Below are positions 32,353-40,248 of a DNA stretch of 64,000 nt, piece after piece (the first letter of the stretch is position 1; each line of letters begins with the position of its first letter). This DNA comes from Halorussus rarus (GTDB taxonomy: Archaea > Halobacteriota > Halobacteria > Halobacteriales > Haladaptataceae), in contig NZ_QPMJ01000002.1 of the NCBI RefSeq assembly GCF_003369835.1, positions 62,001 to 126,000 of the forward strand, read 5' to 3'. Made by a program: the position numbers and the translations under genes. The notes beneath the pieces are model-generated. The model saw only the letters and a list, made by a program, of their open reading frames with translations. It searched no databases and was not told the origin of the DNA.

Positions 32353-32793
32353 ATGTCTGCTACAGTCATCCTCGGCGTCATCGGGTCCGACGCGCACGCC
32401 GTCGGCATCACCATCCTCGAACAGGCGCTGTCGGCGGCCGGCTTCGAGGTCGTCAACCTCGGCGTCCAGTCCAGCCAGCAGGAGTTCATCGCGGCTGCCG
32501 AAGCGCACGAGGGTGACGCGGTACTCGTCTCCTCTCTCTACGGTCACGCCGAGCAGGACTGCCGGGGGTTCCACGAGGCCATCGCGGACTCGGACCTCGA
32601 CCCGGTCACCTACATCGGCGGCAACCTCGCGGTCGGCCAGGACGACTTCGCGGAGACCCGCGATCGGTTCCGCGAGATGGGCTTCGACCGGGTCTTCGAC
32701 TCCGAGACCAGGCCCGAGGAGGCCATCGCCGCGCTCAAGACCGACATGAACATCGCCGAGTCCGAGGCCGAACGCGCCCAGATAACGTCCTGA
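32353..32793 (+). CDS. mamA: Glutamate mutase, cobalamin-binding subunit S
   Basis: A 146-residue B12-binding domain with the cobalt-ligand motif D-x-H-x-x-G (Asp13, His15, Gly18 in GSDAHAVG) and the later SSLYGH and GGNL loops. With subunit E it converts L-glutamate to L-threo-3-methylaspartate, the first committed step of the methylaspartate cycle and also of mesaconate-type glutamate fermentation. The second of two adjacent ATGs (32353) matches the transcript start predicted from the TATA box. It is followed after 16 bases by the large subunit gene. Confidence 0.94.
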   Translation: MSATVILGVIGSDAHAVGITILEQALSAAGFEVVNLGVQSSQQEFIAAAEAHEGDAVLVSSLYGHAEQDCRGFHEAIADSDLDPVTYIGGNLAVGQDDFAETRDRFREMGFDRVFDSETRPEEAIAALKTDMNIAESEAERAQITS

Positions 32794-32809
32794 AATCCCC
32801 GTTTCCAGC

Positions 32810-34243
32810 ATGCTACGCGACACACGCCTTTCCGGTAGAGAGCTCTCGCGCATCGACGAGGAGATACGAGCCGACTGGTCGGTCGACGACCTCGACTTCG
32901 AGGAGGCGGTCGAGTACCACGACTCGCTCCCCGGGAGCAAGCAGTTCGCCCAGGTGCTCGAAACCGCCGACCGGCCACTGCTCCAGCCCCGGGCCGGGGT
33001 TCCTCGGCTCGACGACCAGATCGCGCTCCTGCGCCACCTCGAGGAGGCGGGCCGCGCGGACCTGCTCCCGACGACCATCGACTCGTACACCCGCGACAAC
33101 GAGTACGGGAAGGCCCAGCAGGGCCTCGAGGAGGCCCGCGAGAGCGGCGAGGACACCCTCAACGGCTTCCCGGCTGTCAACCACGGCGTCGAGGGCTGCC
33201 GCGAACTCGTCGAGGCGGTCGACGCGCCCGTCGAGGTGCGTCACGGCACGCCCGACGCCCGCCTGCTCGCGGCGGTCACGTTCGCCGGCGGGTTCCAGAG
33301 CTTCGAGGGCGGTCCCGTCTCGTACAACATCCCGTACACCAAGGAACGGGACCTCGCCCAGACCATCGAGCACTGGCAGTACGTCGACCGGCTCGCCGGC
33401 GCCTACACCGAGCGGGGCGTCACCGTCAACCGCGAGCCGTTCGGCCCGCTCACCGGGACGCTGGTCCCGCCGAGCATCGCCATCGCGGTGATGCTGGTCG
33501 AGGGGATGCTCGCGGCCACGCAGGGCGTCCGGAGCGTCACCCTCGGCTACGGCCAGGTCGGCAACCTGGTCCAGGACATCGCCGCGCTCCGGGCGCTCCG
33601 GGCGCTCGGCGAGGAGTACCTCCCCGACGAGGTGACCGTCACCACCGTCTTCCACGAGTGGATGGGCGGGTTCCCGCCGGACGAGGCCCGCGCCAACGGC
33701 GTCATCGCGCTCGGGGCGGCCACGGCGGCCATCGCCAAGCCGGACAAGGTCATCACCAAGTCCCCGCAGGAGTTCGGCGGCGTCCCCACCAAGGAGGCCA
33801 ACGCCGCGGGGCTGCGGACCACCAGGCAGCTCATCGACATGATGCGAGAACAGGAGATCAACCTCGACGGCGTCGACAGGGAACAGGAGTTCATCGAGAA
33901 GTCCACGCGGTCGCTAATGGACACGGTGCTGGAACTCGGCGACGAGGACGTCGCCCAGGGCGTCGTGAAGGCGTTCGAGACCGGCAAGCTCGACGTCCCG
34001 TTCGCGCCGAGCGAGAGCGCGGCGAGCGCGGTGCTGCCGGCCCGGGACGACGACGGCCGGGTCCGCATCCTCGAGTTCGGCGACCTGGCGCTCGACCCGG
34101 ACCTCAGGGACGTCCACACCGACCGTCTCGACCGCCGGGCGCGGGCGGAGAACCGCGACCGGTCGTTCCAGATGGTCGCCGACGACGTCGACGCCATCAG
34201 CGAGGGGCGGCTCATCGGCCGACCGGGAGGTGAGCAGGCGTGA
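32810..34243 (+). CDS. mamB: Glutamate mutase, catalytic subunit E
   Basis: TIM-barrel subunit of 477 residues that binds glutamate and the adenosyl part of B12. Recognisable runs are LLQPRAGVP, LPTTIDSYTRDNEYGKA, LNGFPAVNHGV and FEGGPVSYNIPYTKE, all typical of methylaspartate mutase epsilon chains. It overlaps the downstream lyase gene by 4 bases (GTGA). The product pathway is supported by the four downstream genes. Confidence 0.95.
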   Translation: MLRDTRLSGRELSRIDEEIRADWSVDDLDFEEAVEYHDSLPGSKQFAQVLETADRPLLQPRAGVPRLDDQIALLRHLEEAGRADLLPTTIDSYTRDNEYGKAQQGLEEARESGEDTLNGFPAVNHGVEGCRELVEAVDAPVEVRHGTPDARLLAAVTFAGGFQSFEGGPVSYNIPYTKERDLAQTIEHWQYVDRLAGAYTERGVTVNREPFGPLTGTLVPPSIAIAVMLVEGMLAATQGVRSVTLGYGQVGNLVQDIAALRALRALGEEYLPDEVTVTTVFHEWMGGFPPDEARANGVIALGAATAAIAKPDKVITKSPQEFGGVPTKEANAAGLRTTRQLIDMMREQEINLDGVDREQEFIEKSTRSLMDTVLELGDEDVAQGVVKAFETGKLDVPFAPSESAASAVLPARDDDGRVRILEFGDLALDPDLRDVHTDRLDRRARAENRDRSFQMVADDVDAISEGRLIGRPGGEQA

Positions 34244-35598
34244 CGACGATTGCGGAACTCCGGGCGGTTCCCGGCGCGTCGGGGTTCTTCTTCGACGACC
34301 AGCGCGCCATCAAGGACGGCGCCGAGCGCGACGGCTTCGCCTACCGGGGCGACCCGGTCACCCCCGGATTCGACCGGGTCCGGCAGGCCGGCGAGGCGAT
34401 AAGCGTCCTGGTCGAACTCGACGACGGCACGGTCGCGACCGGCGACTGCGCCGCGGTCCAGTACTCCGGCGCGGGCGGTCGCGACCCGCTGTTCCGGGCC
34501 GAGGAGTTCGTCCCGGTCGTGGAGGGTCCGGTCGCCGACGCGCTGGTCGGCAGAGACGCCGACCGGTTCGCCGAGAGCGCGGCCCTGCTGGAGGAACTCG
34601 ACGGTCCCGACGGCGAGACCGGCGGAGGCGCCGCGTCGACGAACGACGGGCGCTTCCACACCGCCATCCGGTACGGCGTCTCGCAGGCGCTGCTCGACGC
34701 CGCGGCGAAGGCGCGCCGGGCGACGAAGACCGACGTGCTGGCCGACGCGCTCGGCACCGACCCGGCCGACCGGCCGGTCCCGGTGTTCGGCCAGTCGGGC
34801 GACGCCCGCCGGGACAACGCCGAGAAGATGCTGCTGAAGGGCGTTCCGGTGCTCCCGCACGGCCTGTTCAACAGCGTCGAGAAGGTCGGCGAGCAGGGCG
34901 AGCGACTGGTCGAGTACATCGACTGGCTCTCGACGCGAGCGAGGGAGATCGCCCCGGAGGAGTACGCGCCCCGGTTCCACGTGGACGTGTACGGCGTCCT
35001 CGGGCAGGTCTTCGGCGCGCCCTACGACCGTGCCGAGGTCGCCGACTACTTCGCCGACCTCCGCGAGGCGGCGGCACCGTTCCCCCTGCAGGTCGAGGGA
35101 CCGATGGACGCGGGCGGGCGCGGCGAGCAGATCCACGCCATGACCGAACTCCGCGAGGGCCTGGCGGACGCCGGCGTCGAGGTCGACATCGTCGCCGACG
35201 AGTGGTGCAACACCTTCGAGGACGTCCGGGCGTTCGTCGACGCGGGCGCGGCCGACGTGGTCCAGGTCAAGACGCCCGACCTCGGCGGCGTCCAGCGGAG
35301 CGGCGAGGCGGTCCGGTACTGCGAGGGGACCGACACCCGGGCGTACCTCGGCGGGACCTGCAACGAGACCGCCGAGTCGGCCCGGACCTGCGCCCACGTC
35401 GCGCTCGCCACCGACGCGGCCCAGGTGCTCGCCAAGCCCGGCATGGGCTTCGACGAGGGGTACATGATCGTGACCAACGAGATGCGGCGGACGCTCGCCC
35501 GACGGGGCGACTGGCCGGCGACGGGCGGGGCGGGCGGCGCCTCCTCGCGGTCTCGACCGGACGCGGCCTCTGACGCGGGAGGTGCCGGCGATGACTGA
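34240..35598 (+). CDS. mal: Methylaspartate ammonia-lyase
   Basis: An enolase-superfamily enzyme of 452 residues that removes ammonia from 3-methylaspartate to give mesaconate. The N-terminal capping domain (FFFDDQRAIKDGA, AVQYSGAGGRDPLF) is followed by the barrel with VPVFGQSGDARRDNAEKM, LPHGLFNSVEK, the metal-binding HVDVYG and VADEWCNT, and the catalytic-base region VVQVKTPDLGG. The GTG start has a strong GGAGGTGA about 8 bases upstream, inside mamB. It overlaps the next gene by 8 bases. Confidence 0.96.
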   Translation: MTTIAELRAVPGASGFFFDDQRAIKDGAERDGFAYRGDPVTPGFDRVRQAGEAISVLVELDDGTVATGDCAAVQYSGAGGRDPLFRAEEFVPVVEGPVADALVGRDADRFAESAALLEELDGPDGETGGGAASTNDGRFHTAIRYGVSQALLDAAAKARRATKTDVLADALGTDPADRPVPVFGQSGDARRDNAEKMLLKGVPVLPHGLFNSVEKVGEQGERLVEYIDWLSTRAREIAPEEYAPRFHVDVYGVLGQVFGAPYDRAEVADYFADLREAAAPFPLQVEGPMDAGGRGEQIHAMTELREGLADAGVEVDIVADEWCNTFEDVRAFVDAGAADVVQVKTPDLGGVQRSGEAVRYCEGTDTRAYLGGTCNETAESARTCAHVALATDAAQVLAKPGMGFDEGYMIVTNEMRRTLARRGDWPATGGAGGASSRSRPDAASDAGGAGDD

Positions 35599-36700
35599 CT
35601 GGACCGACCCGTCGACGTTCGCGGCCGCGCTCGATCGGGCCGAGACGAAGGAGAAGGGCACCTACTTCGAGGAGTTCGCCGAGGGCGAGACCATCGAGCA
35701 CGCCCCCGGCCTCCGGCTCTCGCGGCACGGCTCGGAGCTGTGGGCCAGCCAGACGCTCAACCACGACCCGGCCTACTGGCGCTCGGACGCGGCCCGCGAC
35801 CTGGGCTTCGACGACCCGCCGGTCCACCCCGACTACCTGCTGGCCGCCGTGATGGGCCCGAGCGTCGAGGACCTGAGCGAGAAGGGCGGCTACTTCCTCG
35901 GTCGGGACGGCGTCCGGTTCCACGACCCCGCGGTGGCGTCCGGGACGGAGGTCCGGGTCGAGTCGACGGTCGAGGCAAAGCGCGAGTCGAGTTCGCGGCC
36001 CGCCTACGGCATCGTGACCTGGGAGACGACCGGGTACGACGCCGCGACCGGCGACCCCCTGCTGTCGTACACCCGGACGAACATGATCCCCCGGCGCGAG
36101 CCGGTTGCGACCGACGGCGAGGGGGCGACTGGGGCGGAATCCGCCGAGGGGACGACTGGTGAGGATTCGACCGCCGAATCGACGCCGGACCTCCCCGACG
36201 AACTCCTCGCGCCCGAGGGCCCGTACTTCGAGGACTTCCGGGACGCCGTCGAGCGCGCCCGGGACCGCGACGCCGCGGTGGCCTACCGCCACGAGCGGGG
36301 CCGGACGATGGACGACGTGCTGGTCTCGACCCTGCCGCTGCTCACGCTCAACACCGCGAAGCAGCACCACGACGACCACCACATGGCCGACTCGCCGTCG
36401 GGCGAGATCGTCGCCTACGGCGACGTCACCCGGTCGGTCGCGCTCGGCCACGCCCGGTCCGACGAGGCGACCGTCCGGGAGCTGTCCTGCGGCGACGAGC
36501 GGTTCCACGACTTCGTGACCGCCGGCGACACCGTCTACGGGTTCACCCGCGTCCTCGACGTGCGGGAGACCGACGGTGACGCGATTCCGGCGGGCGCTCC
36601 CGACGCGGGCGAAGTCACCTTCGAGCACTACGCGTTCAACCAGCGCGGCGAGCCGGTCTACTCCGGCACGCGGACCGCACTGGTCCGGAAGCGAAACTGA
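35591..36700 (+). CDS. mch: Mesaconyl-CoA hydratase
   Basis: A 369-residue double hot-dog (MaoC-like) hydratase, with one hot-dog around residues 20-175 (WASQTLNHDPAYW, DDPPVHPDYLL) and another from about 215 to the end (KQHHDDHHMADSP, YGDVTRSVALGHA). A charged linker of about 45 residues lies between them. It would hydrate mesaconyl-CoA to beta-methylmalyl-CoA. It is translationally coupled to mal by an 8-base overlap. Confidence 0.92.
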   Translation: MTDWTDPSTFAAALDRAETKEKGTYFEEFAEGETIEHAPGLRLSRHGSELWASQTLNHDPAYWRSDAARDLGFDDPPVHPDYLLAAVMGPSVEDLSEKGGYFLGRDGVRFHDPAVASGTEVRVESTVEAKRESSSRPAYGIVTWETTGYDAATGDPLLSYTRTNMIPRREPVATDGEGATGAESAEGTTGEDSTAESTPDLPDELLAPEGPYFEDFRDAVERARDRDAAVAYRHERGRTMDDVLVSTLPLLTLNTAKQHHDDHHMADSPSGEIVAYGDVTRSVALGHARSDEATVRELSCGDERFHDFVTAGDTVYGFTRVLDVRETDGDAIPAGAPDAGEVTFEHYAFNQRGEPVYSGTRTALVRKRN

Positions 36701-36729
36701 AACACGAGACTCCGAAACCCCACCAATCC

Positions 36730-37752
36730 ATGACCCGAACACGACTCTGCCGAACGTTCCAGACCGCACCCGCCGGCGTCCCCCGCGACGACAGCGCGAA
36801 GTACCTCCGCTCCGGCCTCGCGGCCGAGGGGTGGCAGGCCCCCGACTGGCTGGTGCCCGACCTCGAAGACGGCACCGCCCCTGACCAGAAGGAGGAGGCG
36901 CTGGCGAACGTCCGGGACCTCCTCCCGGAGTACGCCCCCGAGTTCGCCGGCGAGATCTGGCCCCGCGTCGAGTGGGGCTACGACGACGAGGCGACCCGCG
37001 AGCGCGGCCGCGACCAGATATCCGAGCTCGTCGAGTCGGTCGGCGAGCACCTCGACGGCGTGGTCGTCCCGAAGGTCGGGCGACGCGACGACGTGGAGGA
37101 CGCCGAGGCCGCAGTCGAAGCCGCCGCGCGCGAGTCGGGCCACGACGTCGACCTCGCGGTCATCGTCGAGACCGCCCGCGCGCGCTCGGACCTCCGGGAG
37201 ATAGCGCAGTTCGGCGCCGACTCCCGGCTCGCCGCGCTGGTCTTCGGCCCGGTGGACTACGCCGCAGAGCTCGGCGGGCGCGACGTCGGCGGAAGCCCGG
37301 AGTGGCCGGGCCTCTACGAGGCCCTCTCGAACGAGGCCAGCGCCAACGACCTGCTGGCCATCGGCGGCCCCTTCGACAGACTGTTCCGCGAGCGCGCCGG
37401 CGTCACGTTCTACAACGGCGAGGCGTACGCCGAGTACGTCGAGCGCGAGGCCCGGGTCGGCCTCGACGGCTCGTGGTCGCTCCACCCCAATCAGACCGAG
37501 CAGGCCAACCGCATCCACCTGCCGAGCGAGGGCGAACTCCGCGAGGCGGTCCGGAAGATAGAGGGCTTCGTCGAGGCGAAGGAATCGGGCACCGGCGCGG
37601 TGTCCATCGACGGCCAGATGGTCGACGAGGCCACGTTCAAGAACTTCGAGAACACGGTCGAGACGGTCCGGGCAGTCCACGACGCCCGCGAGTCCCAGAC
37701 CCGCGAGTACTACGACGCCGACCTGCTCGATCGAGCGCTCTCGGTGGAGTGA
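36730..37752 (+). CDS. CitE-like beta-methylmalyl-CoA lyase
   Basis: A 340-residue HpcH/HpaI/CitE-family lyase. It has the substrate-binding Arg region LCRTFQTAPAGVPRD, the early Asp in VPDLEDGTAPDQK, the metal-binding Glu in LAVIVETARARSDL and Asp in LVFGPVDYAAELGG, and the C-terminal SLHPNQTEQANRI. In this operon it would split beta-methylmalyl-CoA into glyoxylate and propionyl-CoA; glyoxylate then condenses with acetyl-CoA by malate synthase, which is not in this window. Citramalyl- or malyl-CoA lyase activity is the alternative reading of the family. Confidence 0.92.
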   Translation: MTRTRLCRTFQTAPAGVPRDDSAKYLRSGLAAEGWQAPDWLVPDLEDGTAPDQKEEALANVRDLLPEYAPEFAGEIWPRVEWGYDDEATRERGRDQISELVESVGEHLDGVVVPKVGRRDDVEDAEAAVEAAARESGHDVDLAVIVETARARSDLREIAQFGADSRLAALVFGPVDYAAELGGRDVGGSPEWPGLYEALSNEASANDLLAIGGPFDRLFRERAGVTFYNGEAYAEYVEREARVGLDGSWSLHPNQTEQANRIHLPSEGELREAVRKIEGFVEAKESGTGAVSIDGQMVDEATFKNFENTVETVRAVHDARESQTREYYDADLLDRALSVE

Positions 37753-37795
37753 GGCCGTAGAACGCGAATCTCGACCATCCGCTCCGGCGCGCGCT

Positions 37796-37857
37796 GGCGC
37801 GGCCCCTGTGGCCGCGCCGATGTGCGCGAGGGAGGCGGCCGCGTCTATGCGGCCGCC
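37796..37857 (+). repeat. Twin 9-bp GC hairpins downstream of the methylaspartate operon
   Basis: Two perfect stems stand in tandem: GGCGCGGCC (37796-37804) / GGCCGCGCC (37810-37818) with loop CCTGT, and GGCGGCCGC (37834-37842) / GCGGCCGCC (37849-37857) with loop GTCTAT. A G-rich tail with GGGGAGGGGTGAGG follows. It looks like a haloarchaeal intergenic repeat or a transcript-end structure. No coding frame is credible here. Confidence 0.55.
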
Positions 37858-37913
37858 GAGGCTGGGGAGGGGTGAGGCTCGCGGTCGCGGTTGCGGAGTT
37901 CACAGGTAACGGC

Positions 37914-37956
37914 AGTAGCTAGCTTCGACTTAACCGTCCAGTAGGAGCTAGCTACT
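37914..37956. repeat. 10-bp inverted repeat between the operon and tRNA-Ser
   Basis: AGTAGCTAGC (37914-37923) and GCTAGCTACT (37947-37956) are perfect inverted copies 23 bases apart. AACCGTCCA occurs twice nearby (37932-37940 and 37961-37969). The role is unknown; it could be a processing signal, an operator or an element border. Confidence 0.45.
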
Positions 37957-38046
37957 CTGAAACCGTCCACAGAAATCGGACGAATTGGCGGTTATCTGAC
38001 GTTAGAAACGACAGTAATCGCTCGCAGTGATGTTCGTCGGAAAAGA

Positions 38047-38129
38047 CGGTGGGATTGGGATTTGAACCCAAGAGGCATGACGCCACCTGCTTTCAAGGCA
38101 GGCGCAATAGGCCGCTCTGCCATCCCACC
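38047..38129 (-). tRNA. tRNA-Ser (anticodon UGA), attachment site of an integrated element
   Basis: An 83-base class II tRNA: acceptor GGTGGGA/TCCCACC, discriminator G, anticodon arm CCTGC-CUUGAAA-GCAGG with anticodon UGA, a long variable arm, and T arm TTGGG-TTCAAAT-CCCAA. The 5' half (38077-38129) is repeated in degenerate form at 40153-40205, so the gene appears to have served as the integration target of the element to its right. Confidence 0.94.
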
Positions 38130-38269
38130 CTCGGGATTCAGTTTACCCCTGTCAAGTCATGCGATTTCGGGCCTTCTACACCCGGAACCAATGAGACGAC
38201 GTAATTCCACTACGCCTCGATTGAATCGGGCTGGAACCACCGAAATCGCACTTCGTGGGGTGTATTTCG

Positions 38270-38973
38270 ATGATTGAGCGGGAGAAAGTTGAAGGTATCG
38301 TTCTCATCTACAGCCCTGCCGAGGATTACCTGAACGAACGCCAGCGAGTAGCCTACAAAGGACACCGGGAGAACTCGTCAAATGGCTTGCCAAGCAGGGC
38401 AGAAACGCGGAAAATTGGAAGGAGACGCATACGACACCGACAGCACATATGCGAACATACTCTCCTAGCTTCATCGTTACGTGTGGGAGGAAGAAGGTAT
38501 CATCCATACGTCTCTTGATGCAGGGCTTCGGCCAATTGAGGTTGGCAGAGCGAAAGCGTATTGGATGGATATTGAGAACGCCGCACTCCGAATCCCCGAG
38601 AAATATCACCAAAAACGAAGCCAACTGGATAATAAGTCTCCGGGAGGAAACAGCCGAATATCTTGCCCGATGGCTCGAAGAACGGGAGATGTACGAAAAA
38701 TATTATGATACGGACTAGTTGTGATTGGCTCGTCACCGCAATCCCTACACCGGCGGGTCACTCCGTGTTCTGCTGGACAATCTAAGAGACATAGCAGGCT
38801 TTGAGCGGCTTTTCTCTCTCCGCAATCAGACACCCACCGGGACGTACATGGCCCGAGAGGAAAGGCCGGCCACCGCTCGATCGCAACTACGACATCGAAG
38901 TGAGAAAACTACGATGGAATGCGACCAAGCCTCTGTCAAAGACAGACGAGACGCGCTCAACAGGACGGGGTGA
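38270..38973 (+). pseudogene. Tyrosine recombinase (phage-type integrase), degenerate
   Basis: Pieces of a haloarchaeal integrase can be read in order across shifting frames. The N-terminal SAM-like part (NERQRVAYKGHRE, then ELVKWLAKQGRNAE, then YDTDSTYANILS) is followed by a TAG stop at 38466-38468 and by LHRYVWEEEG. The catalytic domain resumes at TSLDAGLRPIEVGRAKAYW (first active-site Arg), then SLREETAEYLARWLEERE, then GTYMAREE and QLRHRSEKTTMECDQ. At least four frameshifts, one nonsense codon and an internal deletion (normally about 100 residues between EEEG and the GLRP motif) are needed to explain it. The nucleophile Tyr of the TTM-x-YDQ motif is Cys (TGC, 38920-38922). The enzyme is certainly dead. 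Confidence 0.8.
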
Positions 38974-39114
38974 AGAAACCCGAAAAGAAGCAATCAAGAC
39001 AGTCGGGAAGCATCACAGACTGCGCGATTGAGAGCGTACATCGAGCAATCCTGGTTCGCAGTCAAGCGATGAACCAATTTTCGTCCGTCTCGTCTGCGCG
39101 ATGGCAAACAGTAA

Positions 39115-39882
39115 TTACAGCAAGAAGGTTCCGAGGAACCCCACTGCTGTCGCCAAGGTGATGTACGGCCCGGCCTCGTCGTAGGCGTCGGGGTAGATTT
39201 CCCCCGCGAGCGACGCGAGGATGGCACCCCCGGCGAATGCCCGGATAGCACCGCGCCAGTAGTTTGGCAGAGAGGGGAGGAACCAGTAGCCCAACAGCAC
39301 TGCTCCGCCGACCACAATAGCGGTCACAGTCCACGCCCCCATGGTCAGCCACTCACCCCTATTCTCTTTCATATTGGTGCCGGACATCATCGACTGCGAC
39401 CCGTTCGTGACGACGAGCGCAAACAAGAACGCGAGCGCCCCTTGGACGTTGCCAACCAGCAGTGACCCCATCGCCGCATTCTCCGGAACACCGTCGGTGG
39501 TCACGCTCGCCCACAATCCCAAGCCGTTTTCCTCCGACTCGTCGCTCACCAGTCTGTCGATGAGGATATCCAATCCGCCGAACGTCGCTACACCGCATAG
39601 GAAGTACCCCGATGCGCTCCACTTGCCGATATTCTTGACCGCGGGGTCAAACAGTTCGAACGCGAGCGAGACGACCAGTGACCCGCCGCCGACCGCGAGC
39701 AGGACCGCCTGCCACTTCTGTTTCGGGCGAACCCAGACCCCGACTGCTGCTCCGGCAATCAACGCGACAGCCGAAAACACGGCATAGAACCACGGGTTCG
39801 AGAGCAATCCCCCGAGGAAAGGACTCGATCTGGACACTTGGGCGACGGTGGAACTGAGAGAAAGTCCGACGTGGGTCACCAT
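39115..39882 (-). CDS. ZIP-family metal transporter-like protein
   Basis: A 255-residue membrane protein with about eight hydrophobic segments. Two segments match the ZIP signature region: TTDGVPENAAMGSLL (where canonical proteins have H-N/D-x-P-E-G) and GAILASLAGEIYPDAYDEAG (canonical E-x-x-P-E/D). Divalent cation transport (zinc, iron or manganese) is the family role, but the usual His and Gly of the first motif are Thr and Asn. I start at the ATG at 39882; a GTG four codons upstream (39894) is possible. It is the only intact gene in the tRNA-Ser element and is less GC-rich than its surroundings. Confidence 0.75.
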   Translation of the reverse strand: MVTHVGLSLSSTVAQVSRSSPFLGGLLSNPWFYAVFSAVALIAGAAVGVWVRPKQKWQAVLLAVGGGSLVVSLAFELFDPAVKNIGKWSASGYFLCGVATFGGLDILIDRLVSDESEENGLGLWASVTTDGVPENAAMGSLLVGNVQGALAFLFALVVTNGSQSMMSGTNMKENRGEWLTMGAWTVTAIVVGGAVLLGYWFLPSLPNYWRGAIRAFAGGAILASLAGEIYPDAYDEAGPYITLATAVGFLGTFLL

Positions 39883-39894
39883 ACGCTTCACCAC

Positions 39895-40152
39895 GGTAAT
39901 AAACGGCTGGAGTCTAAATCGTTAATGGCGGACGCGACATCCCGTACGAACACGTTGCGCCGCGTTCGCGTCGCTCCAGCAACAAGAAGAGGAGCGTTTC
40001 TTCGCCACTACCAGTAGATATCGATGGGTTCGCACCACGCGTTGAACATGGACTACCCCCATCGAGTCGGACTTCTCGAAAGTTGACAGAATAGTCAATT
40101 AGGATACAAGTAGAAGCCGTAAATCGCACTATTTCGGGTATCCGTGGAAGGT
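39895..40152. other. Non-coding remnant at the right end of the integrated element
   Basis: No credible gene. An 8-bp inverted repeat, TCGATGGG (40021-40028) and CCCATCGA (40058-40065), is present. The stretch is AT-richer than the flanking chromosome and probably holds element debris plus the promoter of the ZIP-like gene (TATA-like GATTTAGAC on the minus strand near 39914-39921). Confidence 0.4.
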
Positions 40153-40205
40153 ATGACGCCACCTGCTTTCAAGGCAGGCACAAGAGGTCGCTCTGCTATC
40201 CCATC
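40153..40205 (-). repeat. Displaced tRNA-Ser 5' half (att remnant)
   Basis: 48 of 53 bases match tRNA-Ser positions 38077-38129, including 27 identical bases across the anticodon arm and D-arm side (40153-40179). The match ends exactly at the tRNA 5' end. The 3' half (T arm, variable arm) is missing, so this is not a functional tRNA. Confidence 0.85.
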
Positions 40206-40248
40206 GCGCGGGCCCAAATCCCGCCTTGGTCGTCTAAGACCTGTCAGT

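Larger units (their letters stand above)
38047..40205. mobile_element. Decayed integrated element in tRNA-Ser
   Basis: About 2.1 kb bounded by tRNA-Ser and by a displaced copy of that tRNA's 5' half. It is visibly less GC-rich than the flanks and contains a broken tyrosine integrase next to the tRNA, a ZIP-like transporter and no other intact gene. The tRNA-adjacent integrase plus flanking direct repeats (48 of 53 positions identical) is the standard arrangement of an integrated plasmid or provirus, here heavily shrunk. Confidence 0.75.

Noticed and set aside
39914-40162. An 82-codon open frame on the minus strand in the integrated element
   Set aside because: No domain, unusual composition, and it overlaps the att remnant; more likely decayed DNA than a gene.
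40153-40205. A second tRNA-Ser gene
   Set aside because: The T arm, variable arm and 3' acceptor strand are missing, so it cannot fold as a tRNA.
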